Shown here one piece after another: positions 1 to 12,400 of a stretch of DNA of 40,902 nt. The translations under genes were made by a program, and so were the position numbers. The notes beneath the pieces are model-generated. The model worked only from the letters and a program-made list of their open reading frames with translations, had not been told where the DNA came from and did no database searches. The stretch lies in contig BLXT01000592.1 of NCBI GenBank assembly GCA_019648995.1, positions 458,559-499,460 of the forward strand, given 5' to 3'. Every line of letters begins with the position of its first letter. Position 1 is the stretch's first letter. Source of the DNA: Plakobranchus ocellatus. Its lineage: Eukaryota; Mollusca; Gastropoda; Plakobranchidae.

Positions 1-379
1 ACAAAAACTCCCTTCCATACAAACAAGTAATGCCCCCATTATGAACTGCATATTTTTATGCACCAATGTGCTTGAGTTGTGAGTGTAATGTTTTTTTTTT
101 TTAATCAAACTGTGTACGTTTTTTTTTTGTTTTGTTTTTTTTTGGCTGAGCTCATTAATAGGTATGAGAGAAAAGAGATGTGAAAGATCCATCAATATAG
201 GTTTCTGTCTCATTGTCATGAATTGCATTTAATGCACATAATTTCAAAATAGCTTTTATCACACATTTTAAAAAAGATTTTTATCTATAACTTCTCAAAA
301 TCAAACAGACATTCAAGAAATTAACAATTTGTCAGATTGTAAAAAAAAAGTCTAGAGCAACAATTTTTCACAGCAGTAC
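1..379 (-). other. Presumed intron 10 or 3' end of CCNC
   Basis: AT-rich sequence with long T and A runs. It holds the read-through stop described for exon 10. I recognise no other feature. Confidence 0.5.
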
Positions 380-492
380 CTTGAGGGGCTTGGCTTTGGC
401 ATCTTTGCTAAGATTGCTTGAATTTCTTTCTTTTCATCATAACTTTTCCACGTCTCGTACAAAGAGACCATTGTCCTTGTTATTTCCATTAC
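380..492 (-). CDS. CCNC: CCNC exon 10 (last exon found)
   Basis: The acceptor is tctgtag|GTAATGG, phase 0. It encodes VMEITRTMVSLYETWKSYDE, then KKEIQAILAKMPKPSPS, the conserved C-terminal helix and the KMPKP tail. A possible donor TCAAG|gtactg ends the exon at 380, with the terminal exon outside the window. If it is not spliced there, the frame reads nine more codons to a TAG at 352-354. No polyadenylation signal was noticed close to that stop, which favours splicing. Confidence 0.9.
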
Positions 493-3400
493 CTACAGAC
501 ACAATAATGACAGTTTTAGTATGTTGAGATTCAGTTGAGACATGATCTTTACACAGTAAAAGTTTTAGTAACTTAGCTGCTAGTTGTAACAAGGGGCTGG
601 GCATCATGCCCGGATTCAGTCTCAGGTCAGTGCCCTTGGGGATGCATGGCTGCTGTGAATGTGTACTGTTCAGCTACAAATACAATTCATATGGCAGATA
701 TATATTTTTACATGGCATATATCAACACCAACCTAAAAACTACGGTAATAAAAATATGATTTTCATAACATCAAAGGTTATTGAACTTGTAAGATGTTAA
801 ATATTTGAAATTTGACCTCTAATTATAGTTTTAATTTGGAAATAATACTCATTTGAGTAAAGAGAAATTTGCCTTCAGATTTTATTGAAACTTAATTGAG
901 CATAATAACTGCTAAATGCTGAACTTTGAAAGACTAGAACTAAACCAGAAAAGAATAATGACCTTGGGCTTTAAATTAGTTATGCTAATTTTTATTTCAA
1001 AGTATACTCAAACTCGACCTTCTCTTTGTTTCATATTCTATGAATGAGCATTTATCTGTCATTATCTTGCTGACAAGAGTTTCATATAGCAGTAAACCTT
1101 GGCATAAATCTTGTAAAAGTTTAGAGACCAGATCCAATCTGAACCTCGGTGTAGACTAAAGTATGCCTAGAAATAGAATCTAGACATAATTAGGGGCCTA
1201 AATCGCTCAGCATTTGAGTGTAGCACAGCTGCCAACCTAGAAAAACCAAAATCTGTAATTCCAAGAGCCAAAATCTTCAATCTAAGACTAAAACTGTAAT
1301 CCATTGTATTTAACTACATGTTTTGTGCTTGTTTCAAAGCACCCACAACAAAATAGCCTAGAATTTTTAAGCAAACTTAAAAATTTAAAACACTTAAAAA
1401 AGAAAATATCACAAGAAACTTAGGGGATGGGAAAACACGACGAGAACCAAAACTGTATGATATGAATACTAATCTTAATTTTGTTTATAGAATAAAGACA
1501 ATACATAAAGATTCATAAATTTTAGAAAAGATTGAAATCAAAGACAAGGATAATGGAGCAGAGGAACCTTTCTGTAGGTTTTATGTTTGCATAGAAGCAT
1601 AATTTAACTTAGTTTACTAGATCTAAACTCCATTCAAAACTATTTGAGCCAACAAGATGAGGATCATTTTATGTGTGAATCCCTCAAAGAAAATTGAATA
1701 CTAATAGAAATTTAATAACAGATGGCTTCAAGACGGTGAAGACTAGATCTTCATTATCACTGGATCCATCCTGTAGATAATGTATAGACAGGCCACTTAC
1801 TTTTTATTTCGTTCATCCTGATTGGTGTTACTGTTACTTTTCTGAATGCATTCTTCATAATTGATATTCTTCTAAAGCAACTGATACAGGATTATGATTA
1901 AATCTTTAACCAGATCAGACTATGGGTGTTCTATAGGCAGATCTAAGTGTAGCTGTGGTATACACTTTTTAGAATTTACTGGACGTAGTTGGCCAAAGTA
2001 AATTTAACTTTGATTCACGGTCCAAAAAATAATGAACATGTAGATTTGTCAGTGTCAATCTCAAGAATGCCATGACACCTAAAAAGATATCGATCATTGC
2101 AAGTATGCTGTGTTCAATGAGGAATAGAACAAAAGTTCCAGCTCATTCTCACAGTGCAAACAGAAATGCACATTTTCACTTTAAAAAACACTAAGCCTAT
2201 TTAAAGTATGGTAGCAACTTTATTGTCACAGACATCATGATAAGTATAGTGGATTACTGGAAATGAAAAATTTGAGTGCCAAGGGACGGAGATAGCTAGG
2301 AGAAAAGAAAGTAATCACCGAATACATTTGTTAAAAGTGGCTAATTTTCAAACTAACAATGTCAAACATCGCATAAAAATAAAAAATATGTAATTTTAGA
2401 GAAATAATGCTGGTATCAATAGAAAGTCCAAAACAAACCACTTCTATTTCCAGAACAAAATAAATATTGAAAGAACCAAAAGTGAAAGTTCAGAGCAAAC
2501 GAAAATGAAATAAAGTCTAAATTGATCTTTCACGAAGTAGCAAAAAATGTCATTTTGACTTGAAATTGGTCTCAAAAACATAATGGTTAATTTTGACATG
2601 AAAAAGGCTATTTATTAAGTTTTCCCATACAGTTAGCAGTTCTAGTGTAGGCTTGCTTTACCTTAGATTTCAGTTTAGTAAATTGCAGTACATTCTGCTG
2701 CTTTAATTTTCTTTGCTTCCTCACTTTTTCATGAAAAAAATATGAATCTAAACACTAAATGAAGATCTAGACTTGCTATGTGCTCTGCAATAACCATTAT
2801 TTAAATTGCTACATCTTGTAGATTAATTTATGACAGCTTTTGCTGCTTAATTTCATCGTTGCAAACTTTTAGACTGATGGAATATTGAATCTAGATTTTC
2901 AAAACTTGTTTCCTAATTTTATTTAATAATAATATCAAAAGATAAATGTTAATATGTCTTTCTTTTTTTTTTTTAGATTGTAGTAGGCTTCGCATATCAC
3001 TCCCATTTACCAATTTATGACGGAAAGTGTGCCATATCCTATGGAGATTAATTTTTTAAGCCTAATTATATGGGATCAAATCAAAGCATCTAAAAAGGCA
3101 GAGAAAGTCCTTAACAAACACAAACTGAAGGCTACCCTAGATCTATTAAATCAAGCCATAAAATTTCTTGCAATTGCTATCATTGATGCATGAGACCTGT
3201 TTTAAAATGTTAACACTTTCACAATATGAGTCGAGTTGCAGGTTTGCATCTCTTGTTAACACTTTCACAATATGAGTCGAGTTGCAGGTTTGCATCTCTG
3301 AGATCAACTCAAAGTACTAAAGAAAAGAAAAAAAATTGTAACACTTTAAATACCATGTCAACTACTTCAAGCCGCGAACAGTGGCTCAGTCAAGCCAGTT

Positions 3401-6400
3401 ATGGCTGGACTTTGAGCCAGTTTTTGCGGATCGATAAATACACAAACGATTCTAATCCTGTATTTGATCCATATTTTTGTAAAATAATGGGAAACACTTC
3501 CGGTTCATATATAGATAGCCTCAATTCAGAAAATAGCAGTTTTTGCGAATATTCTAGTCTTTTTTTTTTGCGATAAATCTGTTCACTTTTGCATGTACTC
3601 TTTTGTTTACTGTTACTATGGAGGCAGCGCCATCAGGGACTCAGCCACTTAAGTGTTTTTGTGCACAAAAAGTGATAGAAATGATAGAAAATAATGAAGA
3701 TCTGCCTCCAGTATTGTCAGAGGAATGCAGTGATTGTATTAAGTCTTTCTTCTTGTGATGGCAATAGTGATTTTGATTATCTTAGATCTAGATCTAGACC
3801 TATTAGTAGGCCTATCTTTTTTGATGAAGTTGCATCTACTTCAAATAGAAAAGGAAAGGTAAGTGTGTTTCGAAACCTTTTATAAGAAATGTAGATCTAG
3901 AAGATATTGTGGGTGCATAAAAAGAATAGAAAATAAACAACCAGACCCTCTATCTATTGATGGAAAAAAAGTTTTTTTTTTCTTCTTTTTCTTCATGGTT
4001 CAAACCATATACATTTTTGTGTATAATTTCCTTACAAATCATAATACTGATCTAAAATTTTCTGTGGACAAAGACAACTAGATTATAAACATTGTGTAAA
4101 AGTTTCATTCTGATTGGATATTATATGGTTCACTAATCTTCAACATATAAGTTGGAAATTTTTGGGCTTTTGTTTCAAAACTCAAACAAATTTTTTGCTT
4201 GCATGAACCAAATATATCAAAAAGCATTTTTTTATACTCTCCAGTTTATTCTCTTTCTTGTGATATATAGTTTACATGAAATCAAATAAAGGGAAGGAAG
4301 AAAAAAGCTTGTAAATAACACCACTATAGGGTAGACTTGTTATTCTCCTAAATAGCTCTGTCCAATCGAGACCCACTATGCCCCCCCAGCCCAAGTAGAG
4401 AAAGAGATACCGAAAGTCTATAGTCTACAGAGGGTTGTCCTCATAGACAGGTGAGTAGCTTTTCCCCTTTCTAGTTAATGGTTTTCATTAAAAGTTAATT
4501 GTCAGAGATGGGCACAACTGCCCCCCAAAAAATGCATTGTATTATGTAAGGGTTTTCAAACCAGACTGATATATAAAGTAGAACAAGATTATTTTTCTAT
4601 CCTCTGGCCACCAGGATAACTGATGGGACTGTAGCATAGTGGAAAACTGTGGACAAAATTAATGGGGTTTCAATGGAATTTCTTCCAAGCAAAACCAAAT
4701 GACATTCCTGTTGTTGCCCTCCTGCTTCAACTCCAATGATGTGATGTGTTGCATGGTTACTCTTGAAAGTCTTTGATAATACAAACTTTGGTACACTCAC
4801 CACTTGGGTTGTGACCACTTAAAAAGAAAAACAGAAACAAATGAACAGAAAGATGCTAATTTTACATTTCATCTCCAGTTTAAAAAACTGTAAATGAGTG
4901 AACAAAAATATAAAAAAGAAAATCAGGAGCCAAATGCCTCTAATTTACAGAAATATCCAGTTACCTTCTCAGTCACATTTCATCATGGTCTCCCTAGGCT
5001 TGGTCACAAGACTTTATATTCCATTTTTTCTTAGACATTTGTAAAGAAAATGAATGAAGTTGTGGAACTACATCACCAAGATTAGATCGAAACATTAAAA
5101 AAAAAGACAAAAATTTCAAATGTTTATAAAAAGAAAGTCTGTGTCATGTCGATAGAAGGTTTTCCACAAAGAGATATGAGTTGTTTTCACCCGCCTTGTT
5201 AATGATTCATTTAAAGTCAATCCTGCAGAGCCATAATGGGACTCATTTTAAGAGACTGCTACATATTTGCGATAGATAAAAATGGCACAAATGAAAATGA
5301 CTCAACTTTTTATAATCCAAAGAACAAATTAGCTCACCTTATCATCAACCACTATACAAATGAGACTCACTTTGCCATCATCCAAAGAGCAAATTAGCTC
5401 ACCTTATCATCAACCACAGAACAAATCCCAACCCAGATTGATTACTGCTGCAGCGCGAAAAAATGCGATATTTGAACTGTAGATTCACCTTGATCTTGCA
5501 TGTATGCTGACAAATCATTATACCTATATTTTGGCTAATTTTTTTAGATATAAACAGAATGCTTGTGCTGTAACTCAGAGGTCTGAGAAAAGTAAAGATA
5601 CGTAGTAGCTCTCTGAAAAGCTGTAAATACTAAGTTATGGCTGTTGTAAAGTAAGATTTGACGCTCTTTGGGTCTGTATCTCAAGGTACAGCAGTGTTAA
5701 ATAACATTTAAATAATAAACTGTGCTATTTGATCAAGGTATAACAACATTTTAAAGAGTGTTTGTTTTGTTTTGAGTTAATACCTATGATTTCGGGCCTG
5801 AATGTCTTATCCATGACACAGGAATTTTTTTTATGCATTTTATACCTAGATCATTCTATTTATACAACATTCAAGTTAGTTAAGCCATGCTGCTATTATC
5901 ACTTTTGCTGTGATGCAAGAAGTGGAGCGCATCATGAAAGCAAACTTGCTAAGCATTTTGTTTTGCAGTTTTCTATGCACAAAGCAGATACGGCAACATA
6001 CTAAGGTAAGACCTAGTTGTCAAAATCCATTATGAAGTTGACAACTGCCAAAGTGTACATAAATGTGCACACTCTTCACATTTTGAATAGTTTGATCATT
6101 CCAAGCAGGGCAAACATGTGGGATGTTTTTTTTTTTCAAACTTGAATCACAGCATTTGAGACAAATGCAAATCAAGAGCATAAACAGGTAAATAATTGTG
6201 GAATATGCGACTTTTTTTTTTTTAATTCACCAGACCACTGAGCCTCACCAATCCAAACATCACATATCATATGTTTGAATTATTCAGTACCTTTGCACAC
6301 AAACTCTGGACCAAGGTGGAGTGACAGGTACAAGCTACAATTTTTAAAGTCAAATATAACATCAGATTGTTCCATGCATGCCATTAAAGGACAAAATATG

Positions 6401-9400
6401 TGTTGCTTGTTTGATGGTTTTAACATCCAATGTCAGCTATAAAGGCTATATCGAAGACTTCTTGGTCCCAGTGACATTTTATATAAGGTGCCACTCTGAA
6501 ACAGGCAGGATTGTAGGGCTCTGCCTCAGCTGGTTTACAATATGTATAAAAAGGCCAATCAGCTTAATATTAATGGATATAGAAATGTGCTGCATACAGT
6601 AAAGTAAAGAAGTTGATAAAGGTAGTATGATACCATTAGATGGATATGTACAACAGAAGTTCAAAGAACGGTCACTACTAAGGCTGCTTTCTTATGCGTT
6701 AGTCCAATTATGAAAAAAGGCAACAAAAATGGGGTAGCAGTGAAACCTTGTTGCTCATGGGTATGAGTGTTTAAAATCATGAGTGATATTGGAATAATAC
6801 AAGCAGTGAGTCTATCAGGATTTTACTGAGACTTGTTGACAGGGTATAGATCTAAGATAATGCTTTAAAGCCAGTGTAGAATGGATGCGATGGGCAACAA
6901 CTACAAAAAAAAAGAATGGAATTAGTTTTGAATTGAGATTTGGGTTTGAATAATACGATTTTCATTTTGAATCCCCAGTTTGAAAATGAGCTCCAATTAG
7001 ATCACTTTCCAGGAACTGTGTACCTTGGACCAAAGTCGATATCTTTAACAAAGTAAGCATAATGTATATTTCACTGAGACTTACTAACAGATAATACTTT
7101 TAAAAATTTGGGTTACTCTAGGGTTAATATGTCAAATGACATATGGCAAAAAGTGTTATTTCATTGAATCTTTTGTAAAAGCAGCAGAAAATGAAATTGT
7201 GAGGACTTTAAAGATAAGCATGAATATGCACCTGAACAATCACAATGAGAGGTAAAATTATTACTATGAATAACGAATTTAATTAGTTTGTTTGTTCTTC
7301 TGGTTTTATGAACTTTTATTTCAAACTTCATGTATTTTGTGATTTAATTTAACTCGGCCATTAGTGCATTCTTTACTTTTGTCTTTTGAAGTGACATAAT
7401 GGTGTCTTTTAAAATGTAATTGAGTTGTAATTTTAATAGTTTAAGACTTGAATGTAAACAAGAAATACTTTTTGTTAACCTTCTCATTACATTAACAATT
7501 GGAAGGTCTACTATGGCACCACACATCCATGGAAGCTATCGCCATGGCAACCCCAGGTTTGAGGGTAGAGGCAGGCAATGTACAGCAGTGGCCATGAGAG
7601 CACAACGTATCACACAGTCAGAAATGATAGCACATGAAATTCAGAAGATATGGATATAATACTTCAGCACTTACACAAGTTGCTTATGGAAGCATCAGGG
7701 CATCACGATGTTACAATGCTGTTGCCTAGTGAAGCAATAAAAACTAATTTTTTGTAACATAACTGTTACTTTGCAAAATAGGCAGGTGAAAAATGGTTTG
7801 CTTTCGGGAAATAGTGTGAACAAAGAAGGTACAAGAGACAATGCTGAATATAGATAGAAGTTTTCCTTAGAAAATGAAACTGAGAAAATTGAAAAAAAAT
7901 TGCATTTTGACATTTGGAAGCGTGTTTTCCTCATATGACAGATTCTGGTGTATTTTTTTTTGTTTTGGATTCCCACAGTAGAAATGCTGAGAGTTTATTA
8001 ACCTTTGATGGGCTGCATGTGTGACAATGCATGAAAGTCTAGAACTTGTGTCATTTATACATGTAACTTTCTGAGTCTGTTGGTTTGCCAAACGATTCTA
8101 TGTTTGAGCTCGTGCGAAAGTTGAGAAAGAGACAAAAAAAATCATCTGATAAGGAGGATAACATTCTACTCTGTCAGGTTAAAGTTTCAAAACCGCCTGA
8201 CTCTGGTGCCCATTCAAAGTTACAGATGTAAAGTGATGGTACTCCTGAAATGAACTTGCCACTTTCAAAAGTTAGGACAATTCAATCAGAAGTCTTCATG
8301 GAAAATGACACAAGCTTCAATGATTTATGTGATGATACCTGCATGCCTACTGAGGAAGAACTTAAGCACTAATTGAAGGTTTTAGAACAGATATACAGGA
8401 TGAAGAAGACCAAAACTTTCAGATTCTTCTTTCATCAAAAACGAAGCCTCTACAAGTTGCACTAGACAAAGATGTGTTGGGACAGCTGCCATGTGAAAGC
8501 AGCAACACAACACATAAGAATGGAGTTGACACTGTTGTAATACATAAGTCTGACTTATCCAACAGATGAAGACACATGCAATGAAATCGAAGATTTGTCA
8601 ACAACATGAAAGGTTCCACAATGATGAGCCTAGCAGCCACAAATATTCCAAGCCCAAGGCAGTCACGAAAAAGGGTAAGGAAAGTAGAAGAGTGGAAAAC
8701 TAATATAAAAAGCCAACTGAATAAGACTGGTAAATCCAACATGACAAGAACAGGAATGGTGCATCGCAAAAGAATTATAAATAATGGTTGTGGAGAGTTT
8801 TGTAGACAGAGGTGTAAATCCAGTGTAACTGAGAAAGAAAGAAGTAGATTATTCCATTCTTTCTAGAGCATGGGGTTTCTCATGAACAAAGGGATTATCT
8901 ATGTAGAAATGACAGAAAGAAAGAAAAAAAACTATCACAAAGAAAGAGAGTTCACAAATGAATTACAGCTATGAGTATGGCATGGAGATTGACAGGAAAA
9001 GGGTCCAAGTTTACAATAGTTTTCACTGCAATTAAGAACATTACACATGTTTGGGGTAAACAGAACTTGAGATGAGAGGAAGATACTCATACAAAAGCAT
9101 AGGCCCTGAGAAAGGAGCAATTCAAAGTCATATATATAAACTGCTTTAGTAGAGTAGAAAGCCATTACACGAGGAAAGATTCCAAGAGAGGATATCTCAA
9201 GAGCTCCCTTACTCTACAGAAAAAAAAAAGTACCATTTGTACCTTGAAAAGAGAAAGTCAGAGGGATGCCAAAAAGTGAAAGTACATTTTAGCAAGTCTT
9301 CAACAATGAGTTTAACATAGGTTTTTTAGATGAATAAAGACTGTTGGGACTTGTGTGTTGGCTATTAAAATGCTGAAGTTTATGATGAGGAAACAGAAGA

Positions 9401-12400
9401 ACAGTATCACAACCTTTTTTTTCTGGACAAAGAAAGTCACAAGTGCAAGGAAAAAATGAAAACGTTAAAAGAGGATAAAGCTGCGGCTGCTGATTTATTT
9501 GATCTTGAGGAGGTACTCACTACATTATCGAGTTTGAATCATCATTTCATTATAAACGGAAACCAAACACTTACAATTTGACAGTCTATAATTAAAGGAA
9601 TGGACAAGGATATTGTTACGTTTTGCCAAAGACAGACGAGTTGCATGGATCCAATCAAATAGCCGCCTGCCTGTTAAGGTATACTAAATATGCAGCAAAA
9701 AAGGAAGAAAAAAGTGGTACTGTTCTGTGACAATTGTGGTGGTCAAAACTGAAACAAAAATTTTCTCACTATGTTATGATATGCTCTTCACAAGTTCCAC
9801 CTTCAAGAAAATAGAACACATATTTTTTGTTATTGGACAATATTCATTCAGTCACAGAGGGAGCCAGTATGCACATCCTGTTTATACACCTAGCCAATAG
9901 GCCTAAGTGATTAAAACAGTTAAAAGGCTTGCACCTAACTGTATTGTAGAAGAAATGGATGTTTCGCAACTTTAACTTTAAAAAGGCTGCACAATTTCTA
10001 AAAAACTTCCAAGTTGATTCTGAGAGAGATAAAATCACATAGCTGCAACGCTTCGAACTGGTGTCTTCAGCTCCTCATCAAGTTCAGGTGTTTCATGATC
10101 ATTCAAACACCTACAAAGAGCTGAATCTTATGCAGAAGTCATGAAAATCCCACAAAATTGTTTGTCCATCATAATACATTTAGAGAATGTATCAAGGAAG
10201 CAGTATGAAATCTGTTGAGATAAATACTCTGATCTTTCCTCCCTGTGCAAAAAGAATATTCCCAGAGCTCACCATCAGTACTTCTTTAACCTTCCACACA
10301 AAAACTGAGTGGAATATATTTTTGAAGTTGTATATTAACTCAATAACTCCGAGTGGCCGCTCCCAGTGGCCGCTAACTATATGAAAAAAAGAGGGCAGAG
10401 GGAGAAAACTTCGTCCAGATGTGAAAAAAAAATTCGGACACAAAGAGTTAAGAGATGTTAACAGTTCATGATAAACACAGAGCCAGAGTAACAAATTCGG
10501 TCTCATTCGATGAAAGCAATGACATTTTGATACTCATAATACCTACGTTTTTTAGAAGCTGCTCATTTGATCTTTTGGGATGTTTAAACGTGCGATGGGC
10601 TCTAAAATAATAAAGGGTTTATTTTCTTTCAATGATTATTTTGGATCATTTTAATTTTGTTTTTCTATCTTTTATGTAACCACAATGAAGTCAATCTTAA
10701 TAAATTAATGGAACATTACATCTTTCAAGTAAATAATTCTCCAATTACAGTCCAACACCTTTATTAATAAAAGACGTATATCCGTAATTTACTGTGACCT
10801 CTTTTCCGTTGGTCTTACAAAGGAATTTTTCTTTTTTTTTTGAAACAGTACAGAGATTATTTTACATAATTTTCATTCCATCACTTAGTTACTAGTGTTA
10901 ATTGTATTAAGATAATCTCAAAATATTCATTTCAGTTTCCTATGCACTTTATCTCATTCTGTTTTCAGGTATGAACGTTTGGGAATCGTTTTACATTATT
11001 AATCAACAATAATGATTTTAAGAGCCTTTCCGGGCATAGTTCTATGCATCAATGATGAATTTTTATATTCTTATTATAAGAATTCTTTTAAAAACATTTC
11101 TTGTATAATTTTCAAAATATGAAAAGGAAGTCTACATTTAACCAAAGCCTATTTAACAGACTTCTTTCTCAATAAGATCAATGACTACAGCCTTTCTGCT
11201 TGCATCATTAAATACTAATGATTTTTTGACTTGCATGTAACTTGTGATTGTAAAGTAAACTTTCAAGTTTTCAAAAAGTATTTTTGTTTTTTTATCATAT
11301 TTTATTCTTCAAAATAATGTTACCTTAAAACAAAATTGTTATAGACAAACTAATGATAATTACAAATTTATTTTTGCTGTATTTAAAAAAATCTGCAGAA
11401 AATAGCACAAAAGTGAGTCCTCAGCTGCTGTAACTTGAGTTACCGTTATGTTAAATCAAGATTTTCAAGATATCCATTACTGTAACTTGACTTTCATCAG
11501 TATTATTACAGATTTTTGTCAAAAATAGAAAGCTTTTGTATTTTCTATGAGAAATCTTAACATTTACGAAAAAAAAAAAAATACACAGGCACATTCATTA
11601 TGAAAGATTGCGGTCACAAACAAAATTAAAAGTTATTTAAACCATAAATAAAAAAATTATGAATTTTTTTCTTCCCCCTGAAATCAATCCAGACAGCGAA
11701 ATCATTTCCGAAATGGACTCACCTTAGCATCATCCAAAGAGCAAATAAGCTCACTTTATCATCAACCATAAAACAAATGAGACTACTCACCTTGTCATTA
11801 TCCAAAGAGCAAATTAGCTCACTTTATCATCAACCACAAAACAAATAAGACTCCATTGTCATTATTGAAAGAGCAAATTAGCCCACCTTATCATCAACCA
11901 CAAAACAAATAAGACTCACCTTGTCATTATCCACCGACAACTCAGCGCACCAGGTTTTGATGTCTTTTTGCTTTACTATACTTGCCAAATGAAGACATGC
12001 TACATAAAAGAAACAAAAACCATTGAAATGGACAAGATGGACAAGGCAGAGTGCCTAAAAGTATCACCTTCCTTTTTTATGAATGTGTTGAATTTTAAGG
12101 GAAAAAGAATCAAGTGACTTCTTCTGCTAAATTAATCTTTTTTTTTTTTTAACTAGGCAACACAACTATATGTCTTAGCAATAAAAGAAATTCTAGATCC
12201 AACTGCAGACCTCCTAACATATCTCGTTTTTGTTTTTTTAGCAAGTTCATTCTAATTCATATAAACTTAATTTTTACACAATAAAATTCTTTCCAGCTTT
12301 TATAGCACAAAAAATGGATTTCATATTTTAATGTCAAAGCAGAGCAAAGTGGGATTTTATATTTTCTTCTAAAAGTAGAAAAAACCTTAGTAGATCATTG

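Larger units (their letters stand above)
493..11919 (-). other. CCNC intron 9 (11.4 kb)
   Basis: This is the longest intron. It contains the exon-9-end repeat copies (11711-11919 and about 5311-5425), an antisense transposon relic (7513-10500), a 46-bp tandem duplication and a degraded acidic ORF region near 3618-3960. About 493-3200, 5430-7500 and 10500-11700 are AT-rich with no recognisable genes. A minus-strand 73-codon frame at 4597-4818 resembles nothing I know. Confidence 0.7.

Noticed and set aside
4597..4818. Minus 73-codon ORF (GVEAGGQQQECHLVLLG)
   Set aside because: Reasonable composition but no recognisable motif, and no clear splice context linking it to CCNC.
11711..11930. Regularly spaced repeats considered as a CRISPR array
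   Set aside because: Units are contiguous without unique spacers and lie in a eukaryotic intron.
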